From NCBI RefSeq assembly GCF_000014685.1, contig NC_008321.1:3221001-3285000 (forward strand): a stretch of 64,000 bases of DNA, in the 5' to 3' direction. Numbering within the stretch: position 1 is the first letter of the stretch; the number at the start of each line of letters is the position of its first letter. Positions 44,098-53,172 of the stretch are shown here, piece by piece. The DNA comes from Shewanella sp. MR-4. Lineage in GTDB: Bacteria; Pseudomonadota; Gammaproteobacteria; Enterobacterales; Shewanellaceae. The position numbers and the translations under genes are program-made. A model generated the notes under the pieces. The model was not told the origin of the DNA and made no database searches. It saw only the letters and a program-made list of their open reading frames with translations.

Positions 44098-46902
44098 ATG
44101 TCTATTAATTATGACGCTGTTTATAAAGAGCTTATTCAACAACTCGGCGAATCTGCCGTCTCAAATGACCCTGTGCGCCGCTTTGCCTGGTCAACGGATG
44201 CCAGTTATTTCCGTATCGTACCTGAAATCGTGGTCCACGCAGATAGCCTCGAACAAGCGAAACAGACCTTAGCCATCGCCCGTGCCCATAAAGTGCCAGT
44301 GACATTCCGTGCGGCGGGGACCAGTTTATCTGGCCAAGCCATTGGCGAAGGGATTTTATTGATCTTGGGCCACGACGGTTTTAGAACCATAGAAATCAGT
44401 TCCGACAGCAATAAGATCACCTTAGGCGCGGCGGTGATTGGTGCCGATGCCAACGCGGCGCTCAAGCCTCTCAATAAGAAAATCGGTCCCGATCCGGCGA
44501 CCCTTGCCTCAGCCATGGTCGGCGGTATTGTGTCTAACAACGCCTCGGGCATGTGCTGTGGTACGGCGCAAAACAGTTACCAGACCATCGCCTCGGCTAA
44601 GCTGCTATTTGCCGATGGTACCGAGCTCAACACAGGTTGCGATAAGTCTAAGGCCGCCTTTACCCAAAGCCACGGCGAGTTACTCGACTCACTGGCCTCA
44701 CTGGCTAAATTAACCCGCAGCAATGAGGTGCTCGCGCAGCGTATTCGCAAAAAATACTCCATCAAAAACACCACGGGCTATAGCATTAATGCCCTAGTGG
44801 ATTTTGAAGATCCGTTCGATCTGATTAACCATCTCATCGTCGGCGCCGAAGGTACCTTAGCCTTCGTCGAAGAAGTCACTTACCACACGGTCGATGAAGC
44901 CAAATTTAAAGCCTCGGCGATGGCGGTATTTTTCAACATGGTGGATGCGGCGAGTGCCATTCCACCGATTATTGGCGATAGCGTTGCCGCCGCCGAATTA
45001 CTCGACTGGGCATCCATCAAGGCCGTCACCGGTAAAAAAGGCATGCCAGACTGGCTCAATGAGCTGCCAGAAGGCGCGGCCATCCTGTTGATTGAGTCCC
45101 GCGCTAACGATGCCCAAACCTTAGAAAGCTATACCCAAGATGTGATTGCCAAACTCGCGCACATCAAAACAGAGCGTCCGATTAGCTTCAGTAGCGATGC
45201 CAACGTGTACAGCAAATACTGGGCAATGCGCTCTGGCCTGTTCCCCATTATCGGTGGCGAGCGACCAAAGGGCAGCTCAGTCATCATCGAAGACGTGGCC
45301 TTTAACGTCGAACATTTAGCCGCGGCCGCCGCCGATTTAACCGAGCTATTCCATAAGCACGGCTATCCCGAAGGTGTAATATACGGCCATGCGCTGGCGG
45401 GTAACTTCCACTTTATTATCACCCCGACCTTCGCCTCCCAAGCCGACATCGAGCGCTTCCAAGGCTTTATGCAGGATGTGGCCGAGATGGTGATCCATAA
45501 ATACGATGGTTCGATGAAGGCCGAGCATGGTACTGGCCGCGCCGTTGCGCCTTTCGTTGAAATGGAATGGGGCGCCGATGCTTACACCCTCATGAAACGC
45601 ATCAAGCATATCTTCGACCCAGAAGGCCTGCTCAACCCCGGCGTTATCTTAAACGACGACAGCACAGTGCACGTGAAAAACATCAAGCCTTGCCCTGTGG
45701 TCGATGATTTTGTCGATAAGTGTATCGAGTGTGGTTTCTGCGAAAAGACCTGCCCGACTTCGGCGCTGAACTTCTCGCCACGTCAGCGGATCGCCACCCT
45801 GCGTGAAATCGAGCGCTTAGAGCAATCTGGCGATAAAGCCGCCGCCGATAAAATGCGTGCCGATGCCAAGTATGATGTGATTGATACCTGCGCGGCTTGC
45901 CAGCTCTGTACTATCGCCTGCCCAGTCGATAACAGCATGGGTCAGTTAGTTCGTAAACTACGCACGCCCTATATCAGCACCACTGAGCAAAAAGTGTTGG
46001 ATTTCCAAGCCAAACACTTTGGCGCCGTCAACCAAGTGATCAGCACAGGCTTTGACGTGTTGGGAGTCATCCATAAGATCACCGGCGATGGTATCACCAA
46101 CGCGCTGATGAAAACTGGCCGTTTACTCTCCAAAGAAGTGCCCTATTGGAATCCAGACTTTCCTAAAGGTGGCAAACTGCCTAAACCGTCCCCCGCAAAA
46201 GCGGGCCAAGAAACCGTGGTTTACTTCCCTGCCTGCGGTGGTCGCACCTTTGGGCCAACGCCAAAGGATCCCGATAATCGCACTTTGCCAGAGGTGGTTG
46301 TCACCCTGCTCGAGCGCGCGGGCTATAACGTTATTACCCCAGAGAAGACCCGCGATTTATGCTGCGGCCAGATGTGGGAATCTAAGGGCGACTTTAAAAA
46401 CGCCGACGCCAAACGCCAAGAGCTTATCGATGTGGTCAGCAAGATGAGTCATGGCGGCAAAATCCCAGTATTAGTCGATGCTCTGTCTTGTACCTATCGT
46501 ACCCTCACGGGTAACCCTCAGGTGCAAATCACTGACTTGGTTGAGTTTATGCACGACAAGCTGCTGGATAAGCTGAGCATCAACAAAAAGGTCAATGTAG
46601 CTCTGCACTTAGGTTGTAGCGCTCGTAAGATGAAGTTAGAGCCTAAGATGCAAGCCATTGCCGATGCTTGTTCGAGCCAAGTGCTCAAACCTGCGGGCAT
46701 TGACTGCTGCGGTTACGCCGGTGAAAAAGGCCTGTATAAGCCAGAAATCAACGCCAGCGCCCTGCGTAATATCAAAAAGCTCATTCCAGTCGAGATTAAG
46801 GAAGGCTATTACGCCAACCGTATGTGTGAAGTCGGCTTAACGCAGCACAGTGGCATTTCCTACCGCCACTTAGCGTATTTGCTCGAAGAGTGCAGCCGCT
46901 AA
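44098..46902 (+). CDS. dld-II: FAD/Fe-S D-lactate dehydrogenase Dld-II
   Basis: 934 residues fusing a FAD-binding oxidase to an iron-sulfur reductase. N-terminal FAD domain (about 40-270; TFRAAGTSLSGQAIGEG, PATLASAMVGGIVSNNASGMCCGT), FAD-oxidase C-terminal domain (about 270-520; HALAGNFHFIITP, EHGTGRAV), two 4Fe-4S clusters (CIECGFCEKTCPT and CAACQLCTIACPVD) and CCG-type cysteine-rich domains (CCGQMWES, CCGYAGEKG). It oxidises D-lactate to pyruvate and passes electrons to the quinone pool. Matches the enzyme known in Shewanella. Confidence 0.94.
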   Translation: MSINYDAVYKELIQQLGESAVSNDPVRRFAWSTDASYFRIVPEIVVHADSLEQAKQTLAIARAHKVPVTFRAAGTSLSGQAIGEGILLILGHDGFRTIEISSDSNKITLGAAVIGADANAALKPLNKKIGPDPATLASAMVGGIVSNNASGMCCGTAQNSYQTIASAKLLFADGTELNTGCDKSKAAFTQSHGELLDSLASLAKLTRSNEVLAQRIRKKYSIKNTTGYSINALVDFEDPFDLINHLIVGAEGTLAFVEEVTYHTVDEAKFKASAMAVFFNMVDAASAIPPIIGDSVAAAELLDWASIKAVTGKKGMPDWLNELPEGAAILLIESRANDAQTLESYTQDVIAKLAHIKTERPISFSSDANVYSKYWAMRSGLFPIIGGERPKGSSVIIEDVAFNVEHLAAAAADLTELFHKHGYPEGVIYGHALAGNFHFIITPTFASQADIERFQGFMQDVAEMVIHKYDGSMKAEHGTGRAVAPFVEMEWGADAYTLMKRIKHIFDPEGLLNPGVILNDDSTVHVKNIKPCPVVDDFVDKCIECGFCEKTCPTSALNFSPRQRIATLREIERLEQSGDKAAADKMRADAKYDVIDTCAACQLCTIACPVDNSMGQLVRKLRTPYISTTEQKVLDFQAKHFGAVNQVISTGFDVLGVIHKITGDGITNALMKTGRLLSKEVPYWNPDFPKGGKLPKPSPAKAGQETVVYFPACGGRTFGPTPKDPDNRTLPEVVVTLLERAGYNVITPEKTRDLCCGQMWESKGDFKNADAKRQELIDVVSKMSHGGKIPVLVDALSCTYRTLTGNPQVQITDLVEFMHDKLLDKLSINKKVNVALHLGCSARKMKLEPKMQAIADACSSQVLKPAGIDCCGYAGEKGLYKPEINASALRNIKKLIPVEIKEGYYANRMCEVGLTQHSGISYRHLAYLLEECSR

Positions 46903-46910
46903 AAAAATGC

Positions 46911-46940
46911 AAAACGGGGCTAGAAATAGCCCCGTTTTTC
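46911..46940 (+). terminator. Intrinsic terminator of dld-II
   Basis: AAAACGGGGC-tagaaata-GCCCCGTTTTT. It separates dld-II from lldEFG, which then needs its own promoter in the 260-bp gap. Confidence 0.88.
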
Positions 46941-47203
46941 GTTAGAAGAAAACTATTCTCATTTATCGAGCAACACAACAAAAAGAGGATCGAAATCACA
47001 AAACAAAAACCTAGATAAACAATTAAAAATCAACACATTAAAATATTCTCATTTTTGAAAAAATCTACAAGATCATTTACTAAATTAGCGCTACTTATTT
47101 ACTTAAGATAAGCCTATATTTGATCAACTACCTTAGCATTTGTGTGGTCATTGGGGTCACAGTGCAAGGCAATGTCGTTCACTAACAAGAAAGAGAAAAC
47201 ACA

Positions 47204-47947
47204 ATGAAAATCGCTCTTTTCATCCCGTGTCTAGTTAACCAAATGATGCCAGATGTGGCGATTGCCACTCTGGAATTACTCGAAAAACTGGGACACCAAG
47301 TGATTCTACCCGCAGGCCAAACATGCTGTGGCCAACCTATGACCAACTCGGGTTGCTTCGATGCAGCACGCAGTACTACCTTGAAATTACTTAATGCTTT
47401 CAAGGGTGTGGAATGTGATGCCATTGTTTGCCCTGCCGCGTCTTGTTTAGTGGCCGCCAAAGAAAACTTCCACGAGTTTGACAGCAGCCCAGAAGCCCAA
47501 GCCGTTATCGACAAACTCTATGAGCTGACCGAGTTCCTCCACGATGTCGCCCCAATCCCTGCCTTCAACAAGCCTTTTGCCCATAAGATCAGCCTGCAAC
47601 TAAGCTGTCACGGCATTCGTATGTTGAGCCTTGCCACGCCAAGTGAGCAAATGGGCCCACGATTCAACAAGGTAGAAGCTGTGCTCGCCAATATCGCCGG
47701 AATCGACATTGTCTATCCAGACCGTCGCGACGAATGCTGTGGCTTTGGTGGGACTTTTGCCGTTGACGAAGGCGCCGTATCGGCCAAGATGGGTAAAGAC
47801 AAGGCCCAAGCCCACGCGGCAACGGGCGCGCAATATGTGGTTGGCTTCGACCCTTCTTGCCTATTGCACCTCGATGGCATGATCCGCAGACAACAATTGC
47901 CGATTGAAATTCGCCACATAGCGCAAGTGCTTAACGCCGCGCTCTAG
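47204..47947 (+). CDS. lldE: L-lactate dehydrogenase complex subunit LldE
   Basis: 247 residues with two CCG domains (CCGQPMTNSG and DECCGFGGTFAVDEG), as in the LldE/LutA Fe-S subunit. Works with LldF and LldG to oxidise L-lactate at the membrane. Ten bp before lldF, clear operon. Confidence 0.94.
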   Translation: MKIALFIPCLVNQMMPDVAIATLELLEKLGHQVILPAGQTCCGQPMTNSGCFDAARSTTLKLLNAFKGVECDAIVCPAASCLVAAKENFHEFDSSPEAQAVIDKLYELTEFLHDVAPIPAFNKPFAHKISLQLSCHGIRMLSLATPSEQMGPRFNKVEAVLANIAGIDIVYPDRRDECCGFGGTFAVDEGAVSAKMGKDKAQAHAATGAQYVVGFDPSCLLHLDGMIRRQQLPIEIRHIAQVLNAAL

Positions 47948-47957
47948 GAGACACACT

Positions 47958-49352
47958 ATGGCATATCAACATAATCACGAGGCAACGGGTTCACAGGTTC
48001 ACGCCCACAAGGCCGATATTTTCTGCCGTGATGAAACCCGTGTTGACTGGCACTCTAAGGCCCTTTGGGTGCTGCGGGAAAAACGTGACCGCGCCGCAGG
48101 CAGCTTACCCGAGTGGGAACAACTGCGTCAGTTAGGCTCCGAAATCAAACTGCATACCTTAACTAATCTTGCGCAATATCTTGAAACCTTTGAGCAAAAT
48201 TGCCTAACAAACGGTATCAAAGTCCACTGGGCAAAAGATGGCGCCGAGCACAACCGTATCGTACACGGCATCTTAGCCAGCCATCAGGTGAAGAAGTTAG
48301 TTAAGTCAAAATCCATGCTGACCGAGGAATGTCACCTCAATCCTTACTTAGAGCAACACGGGATTGAAGTTATCGACACCGACTTGGGCGAGCGGATTAT
48401 TCAGCTCGCGAAAATGCCGCCTTCGCACATTGTGGTGCCTGCTATCCACATGAAAAAAGAAGAAGTCGGTGACCTCTTCCATGAGAAACTTGGCACTAAA
48501 GCGGGCGAGTCCGATCCACTTTATTTGACCCGCGCCGCCCGTGCTCACCTGCGTGAACAATTCCTCAGCGCCGATGCCGCCATGACAGGGGTAAACATGG
48601 CAATTGCCGATAAGGGCGCCGTGGTCGTTTGTACCAACGAAGGTAACGCCGACATGGGGGCGAACTTGCCCAAGTTGCAGTTGCATTCAATGGGTATCGA
48701 CAAAATTGTCCCCGATATCGACAGCGCTGCCGTGTTACTGCGCACCCTCGCCCGTAACGCAACTGGTCAACCCGTCACCACCTATAGCGCCTTCTACCGT
48801 GGCCCACAGGTCGATGGTGAGATGCACGTCATCATCGTCGATAACGGCCGCACTGAGATGCTCAAGGATAAAATCCTTGCCGAATCTTTAAAATGTATTC
48901 GTTGTGGCGGTTGTCTAAATACTTGTCCTGTGTATCGCCGCTCCGGTGGTTACAGCTACAACTACACCATCCCCGGCCCGATTGGGATTGCCGTAGGTGC
49001 CAAGAGCGATGACACTAACTCCATCGCTTGGGCTTGTACCCTGTGTGGTAGCTGTACCTATGTCTGCCCGACTAAGGTGCCGCTTGATAAGATTATTTTC
49101 CACCACAGACGCCTAAAGGCCGAAGCCGGAAAACTCCCTTACGGCAAAAACAGTTATATGCCATTAGTGGGTAAATTTATGGCAAGCCCGACTATGCTCA
49201 ATTGCTCAATGGGCGCGGCCCGTACCGCACTGCGCATTCTGCCGGGCAGTCTACTCAAGCCATTTAGCGGCGCTTGGGGTAAATACCGTGAACTACCCGT
49301 TGCCCCCAACTCCAGCTTCGAAGCTTGGTTTAAGAAACACAGGAGCCTATAA
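47958..49352 (+). CDS. lldF: L-lactate dehydrogenase complex subunit LldF
   Basis: 464 residues: LUD domain (about 70-300) and two 4Fe-4S clusters (CIRCGGCLNTCPVYR and CTLCGSCTYVCPTK), then a C-terminal DUF3390-like tail. It is the electron-transfer subunit of LldEFG. The next gene starts 1 bp after its stop. Confidence 0.94.
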   Translation: MAYQHNHEATGSQVHAHKADIFCRDETRVDWHSKALWVLREKRDRAAGSLPEWEQLRQLGSEIKLHTLTNLAQYLETFEQNCLTNGIKVHWAKDGAEHNRIVHGILASHQVKKLVKSKSMLTEECHLNPYLEQHGIEVIDTDLGERIIQLAKMPPSHIVVPAIHMKKEEVGDLFHEKLGTKAGESDPLYLTRAARAHLREQFLSADAAMTGVNMAIADKGAVVVCTNEGNADMGANLPKLQLHSMGIDKIVPDIDSAAVLLRTLARNATGQPVTTYSAFYRGPQVDGEMHVIIVDNGRTEMLKDKILAESLKCIRCGGCLNTCPVYRRSGGYSYNYTIPGPIGIAVGAKSDDTNSIAWACTLCGSCTYVCPTKVPLDKIIFHHRRLKAEAGKLPYGKNSYMPLVGKFMASPTMLNCSMGAARTALRILPGSLLKPFSGAWGKYRELPVAPNSSFEAWFKKHRSL

Positions 49353-49353
49353 G

Positions 49354-49923
49354 ATGTCCAGTAAGCACGAAATTCTCAATGCGCTCAAACTGTCGGCTTT
49401 AACAAACCATCCTATGCCAAGCATCGATGTCACCCCGCGGGTGGAAGATCTGGTAGGTCAGTTTGAAACCAATCTAAAAACCGTGGCCGGCACACTGCAC
49501 CGCGAAGGCGGCCTAGCCGCACTGCAAGCCAAAGTGGATGAGCTTGTCGCCCAAGGCTTGCAGGTCATCTCACTGGTTGAAGGCGTCACGGCAAATCGTG
49601 AAGTACCACCAACGGCACACGAGCTCAGGGATATCGATTATGCAGTGATCCCAGGAGACGTTGGCGTTGCCGAAAATGGTGCCATTTGGGTCAACAACAA
49701 GAACTTAGGCCACAGAGTAACACCTTTTATCTGTGAAAACCTGATCTTAGCGCTACCTAGCACTAAGATTGTGCCGAACATGCATCAAGCAGCCAAGGAC
49801 ATTACCTTAGATGCGGGTGAGTTTGGCGTCTTTATCGCAGGCCCTTCAAAAACCGCCGATATCGAGCAAGCCCTCGTCGTCGGTGCCCACGGTGCCTGTA
49901 GCTTAAATGTGTATCTGGTTTAA
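49354..49923 (+). CDS. lldG: L-lactate dehydrogenase complex subunit LldG
   Basis: 189 residues from the ATG at 49354 (MSSKHEILNAL), preceded by AGGAG within the end of lldF; an earlier in-frame ATG at 49288 lies deep in lldF. LUD domain with the nucleotide-like segment VIPGDVGVAENGAIWV and IAGPSKTADIEQALVVGAHG. Third subunit of the complex. Confidence 0.93.
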   Translation: MSSKHEILNALKLSALTNHPMPSIDVTPRVEDLVGQFETNLKTVAGTLHREGGLAALQAKVDELVAQGLQVISLVEGVTANREVPPTAHELRDIDYAVIPGDVGVAENGAIWVNNKNLGHRVTPFICENLILALPSTKIVPNMHQAAKDITLDAGEFGVFIAGPSKTADIEQALVVGAHGACSLNVYLV

Positions 49924-49944
49924 TTGCTAAGAGGTTAAACCTAC

Positions 49945-49972
49945 AAAAGCCGCCTTTAATGGGCGGCTTTTT
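49945..49972 (+). terminator. Intrinsic terminator of lldEFG
   Basis: AAAAGCCGCC/GGCGGCTTTT with a 7-base loop. Confidence 0.9.
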
Positions 49973-50194
49973 ATTAGAATAAATCTTTGCATTACAAATA
50001 CTTAGACAAAATAAAATAGTTCTGGTCGGTGGGTTTCGGATAAAAACCTATATGACTTAACACCACATTAGGTGCAAGTAACCCTGCCACCAAAGCTCAA
50101 CCATTGCACCGTAAATATCAAATCCAACCTTGAACTAAAAATGCTAAGCGCAGGGAATCACACTTACATGCTTGTATAGCTATGTGCGCACTCA
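49973..50194. other. Intergenic spacer between lldG and the DUF1428 gene
   Basis: 222 bp; the only structure seen is the inverted repeat GGTGCAA (50071-50077) / TTGCACC (50104-50110). Confidence 0.5.
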
Positions 50195-50548
50195 CTATTT
50201 GTCCAAAATCACATCAAAACCGCCATAAATGATGCGCTTACCATCAAATGGCATGGGGTTATTTTCGGGGCTCATTCGAGGGTCATCCATTATGCGTTGC
50301 CAAGCAGAGTCACGGACTTCTTTTGAAGGCCAGATAATCCAAGAGAACACGACGGTTTCGTTGTCTTGAGCTTTAACTGCCATTGGAAATGATGTTACTT
50401 CACCATCTGGGACTTCACTTCCCCAAGTTTCCACAACCTTTAAGGCTCCAAAATCTTTGAACATTTCTGCTGCTATTTCAATGTGTGCCATGTACAGCTC
50501 TTTATTCGCTGTTGGTACTGCCACTACAAATCCATCGACATATGACAT
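50195..50548 (-). CDS. DUF1428 (YbaA-like) protein
   Basis: 117 residues from the ATG at 50548 (MSYVDGFVVAVP), chosen for AAAGGAG at ideal spacing; the frame continues to 50587. The start, EMFKDFGALKVVETWGSEVPDG and KRIIYGGFDVI match the DUF1428 family, a dimeric ferredoxin-like (Dabb-like) fold of unknown function. It is immediately downstream of a candidate cassette on the same strand, but shows no attC-like site of its own after the stop. Confidence 0.85.
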   Translation of the reverse strand: MSYVDGFVVAVPTANKELYMAHIEIAAEMFKDFGALKVVETWGSEVPDGEVTSFPMAVKAQDNETVVFSWIIWPSKEVRDSAWQRIMDDPRMSPENNPMPFDGKRIIYGGFDVILDK

Positions 50549-50600
50549 AACTAAACTCCTTTCAGTGAAGTTATAACCATAGCCCAAAGATGCAAGAGCA

Positions 50601-50700
50601 CATAAGGTTGCGCAACCTACGGATGGTTAAGTGGCGCGTTGCAGTAAACTTCGCGCGGCAATGCTACTGACAATTCGTTAGGCGCAATGCCTTGTTAACT
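50601..50700 (-). other. attC-like recombination site, cassette 2
   Basis: R'' AGTTAAC overlaps the stop codon of the membrane protein gene. The arms AAGGCATTGCGCCTAACG and, inverted, CGTAGGTTGCGCAACCTT pair with small bulges. A canonical core GTTAGGC also occurs on the + strand at 50677-50683, so boundaries could be read differently. Confidence 0.55.
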
Positions 50701-51162
50701 TGATTTGCATGTAGGCAATTCTTTAGGATTTACCATATTAATCGTTTGATTTGCAGAATATATACCTTTTACGGACAGGCCAATAAAGCAAGCCAAGGCA
50801 ATAAATAAGAGTAGTGGCTTTAATTTTGCGCGAAAGCCATAAACGTATTTAGTTGGCTTAAATACTTTTTCACCGGGTAATGGACTTTGCCCATAACGTA
50901 GAATTTTTATGCAATTCGGGCCTTCGACTAAAAACACCAAGATTGCAGATAAAAGAGGCAGACCAACGAACAAACCGTAAAACACAACTTCGGTTCCCGT
51001 TATATTTCCGTACCTGTAGCAATGTGCATTTTCTGTGTACACTTCAAACCAAGGAAAAAACCAATATTTCGTAATTACTAACAAGGGAATAGCCCAAGCT
51101 GCATGCTTGAGCATGAGTATCATTTTTTCTTTTTTTGTGTACTCAGGTGCGAATTCATTCAT
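50695..51162 (-). CDS. Small membrane protein of unknown function in cassette 2
   Basis: 155 residues with three likely membrane helices (about 16-34, 58-79, 116-134) and short basic loops; an extramembrane Cys pair (HCYRYG and PNCIKI). No domain recognised. The start is only 11 bp from the cassette boundary with no strong Shine-Dalgarno, as often seen in cassette genes; the stop overlaps the attC-like R'' box. Confidence 0.65.
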   Translation of the reverse strand: MNEFAPEYTKKEKMILMLKHAAWAIPLLVITKYWFFPWFEVYTENAHCYRYGNITGTEVVFYGLFVGLPLLSAILVFLVEGPNCIKILRYGQSPLPGEKVFKPTKYVYGFRAKLKPLLLFIALACFIGLSVKGIYSANQTINMVNPKELPTCKSS

Positions 51163-51173
51163 GTTTTAGTTAA

Positions 51174-51317
51174 CATCTTATTAGTGCGCATGCGCGTTTA
51201 CCTCAGTCGACCAGTGAAAACACGCACAGTTAACTATCTGTATTAAAAACAACCTATCAACATTTAATCAAATACACCATAGGGAAAGCGTGCATGTGCG
51301 TTTTCCACACCGATTAA
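51174..51317 (-). repeat. Dispersed 144-bp repeat, copy B
   Basis: Reverse-complement copy of 22792-22935, same length with no gaps. Conserved blocks: GGAAAACGC near the start, ATGGTGTATTTG, ATACAGATAGTTAACTGTGCG, and GAGGTAAACGCGCATGCGCAC at the end. The small membrane protein cassette begins at its right end in the same relative orientation as the kinase cassette does at copy A. Confidence 0.8.
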
Positions 51318-52062
51318 TGAATCATCCGCCACATAAGTAATTAATTTAGATATGAAGTTGATTTAACGCACACCAAAGTGGAGTGACACACACTTTAAAC
51401 GAATCAATTTAAATATGACGCGCGCCAGTTTGCGCACTAATCAGTTGAAGAGTTAAACAATGGGGCTGAGGTAAAAATGATGGATTTCCCCTAATGCTCG
51501 TCTTTCCATTTGCCTGATGTGATGCCTTTAATCATTTAGGGAGAAGAATGGCAAGGTTTACATCGAACATTAGCTTAGGACAACTCCGTTCTAGGCTAGG
51601 TCAATCCTTACAGCCTTCAGATTCCTTAAAACTTTCCGCCTGACATTTCCCTACGCCAAAGAGTTAGCTCCTCTGGGAAAAACACCAGCCGTATTTAACT
51701 CAGTTTTTTTGCATCAGACTCGCTGGCGAGATTAGCAAACTAAAATCTATCACCGGCATGTCAGCATGCTCAACTTAGTGAACGCTCTTATTAATGTTAG
51801 CCCCCTCACACTTTAATTATGAAACAAAGCCAACTTCTTTATAAACATGGACTAATATGTAACATACAAAAAGTTGATCGTTAGAGTGAGGATTCAAAAC
51901 AGTAAAAGCATAACGTTTAACACATTAAATAGCGTTACGGCTGGTTTGTCGCTATTAGGTACCAATCGTCTTCACCAACACATTAACATCATGGATCTGC
52001 CGTTCTGTAGCAATACAGATGATTCAAGTTATAGGTTTATAACTCGTTGAGGTAACAACGGA
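51318..52062. other. Long non-coding stretch before the efflux operon
   Basis: About 745 bp with no credible gene, terminator or clear repeat. It must hold the promoter of the following operon. Confidence 0.5.
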
Positions 52063-53172
52063 ATGGAAAACAACGAATTAATCGCGATTGAAAATCGTAT
52101 CGTCACTAAGTTTTTGGACATGTTTATTAAGTTTGGCATGCTCCTAGCGCTAGCGTCCTTCTGCTACACCATCTTCTCCCCGTTTTTAAATATAATGCTC
52201 TGGGCTGTCATTTTAGCCGTGGTCATTTATCCCTTTCATCAACGTATCGCCAAGCGACTTAATGATAAGCAGGGCCGAGCCGCTACTTTATTGATTGTAG
52301 TAGGGTTAATGGTATTAGTTTTACCTACCATTACTATGGTTAGTTCCATGACCGATAATATGGGTAGCTTGGTTGAACGCGTCAATCAAAACACCCTTGA
52401 AGTCCCCGCACCAAAGGAAAGCATTGCCAATATTCCCTTTGTTGGAGCAAAAATTTATGACGTTTGGCAGAAAGCATCGACCGATTTACCCTCGTTAGTC
52501 AAAAGTTTACAACCGCACTTAGGCGAAGTAACAAAGCAAGTCATTCATGCATTGGCGAGCATCAGTGGCAGTTTATTGATGAGCATGTTTTCCTTCATCA
52601 TCGCTGGCATCATGATGGCGTATGGCCGCGCTGGTGCACAAAGTTCTGCTCGTATCGCCACTCGGATTGCTGGCCCTGAGCGCGGTGCAAAACTGATCAA
52701 CATATGTTCGACAACCATTCGCGCCGTGGCCCTTGGTGTCATAGGTGTTGCCTTTATTCAGGCATTGCTGGTCGGTATTGTTATGACCCTTGCTGGTATC
52801 CCTTTGGTGGGTATCTTCTTTATCTTGGTCTTGGTATTAGGGATTGCACAAGTTCCCGCGCTATTAGTGACTCTTCCAGCGATAGCTTATATCTGGATGA
52901 CTGGCGACAACGGCACGGTAGGCAGCATTATCTATACAGTGTTGCTGATTCTTGCGGGTGCGGTGGATAACGTGCTCAAACCCATACTGTTGGGCCGCGG
53001 AGTCGATGCCCCCATGCCTGTCGTTCTGATAGGAGCCCTCGGTGGTATGGCTACCAGCGGGATCTTAGGGATGTTTATCGGCGCTACGCTCCTGTCTATC
53101 GGCTATCGCATCTTTATGGCTTGGGTGGACGAAGGTCTCGAAGAGCCGTTGAGAGAGCAAGATGATAATTGA
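52063..53172 (+). CDS. AI-2E/YdiK-family permease
   Basis: 369 residues with about eight membrane helices and the central periplasmic segment (about 90-160). The second half LVLVLGIAQVPALLVTLPAIAYIW and ILLGRGVDAPMPVVLIGALGGM is typical of this family (DUF20). Substrates vary and cannot be told here. First gene of a tight five-gene operon; the next gene overlaps by 11 bp. Confidence 0.88.
   Translation: MENNELIAIENRIVTKFLDMFIKFGMLLALASFCYTIFSPFLNIMLWAVILAVVIYPFHQRIAKRLNDKQGRAATLLIVVGLMVLVLPTITMVSSMTDNMGSLVERVNQNTLEVPAPKESIANIPFVGAKIYDVWQKASTDLPSLVKSLQPHLGEVTKQVIHALASISGSLLMSMFSFIIAGIMMAYGRAGAQSSARIATRIAGPERGAKLINICSTTIRAVALGVIGVAFIQALLVGIVMTLAGIPLVGIFFILVLVLGIAQVPALLVTLPAIAYIWMTGDNGTVGSIIYTVLLILAGAVDNVLKPILLGRGVDAPMPVVLIGALGGMATSGILGMFIGATLLSIGYRIFMAWVDEGLEEPLREQDDN

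Larger units (their letters stand above)
50601..51173 (-). mobile_element. Second integron-type cassette (small membrane protein)
   Basis: Read on the minus strand it begins TTAACT after a G (51174) and its R'' box AGTTAAC (50700-50694) is the exact reverse complement of G|TTAACT. An imperfect ~100-nt palindrome follows R'' and ends at G50601. It starts at exactly the same position of the dispersed 144-bp repeat as the kinase cassette. Pairing in the palindrome is weaker than in cassette 1. Confidence 0.6.

Noticed and set aside
50195..50600. DUF1428 gene as a further integron cassette
   Set aside because: The sequence after the junction begins TGCTCT rather than TTRRRY, and no matching R'' box or palindrome follows its stop codon.
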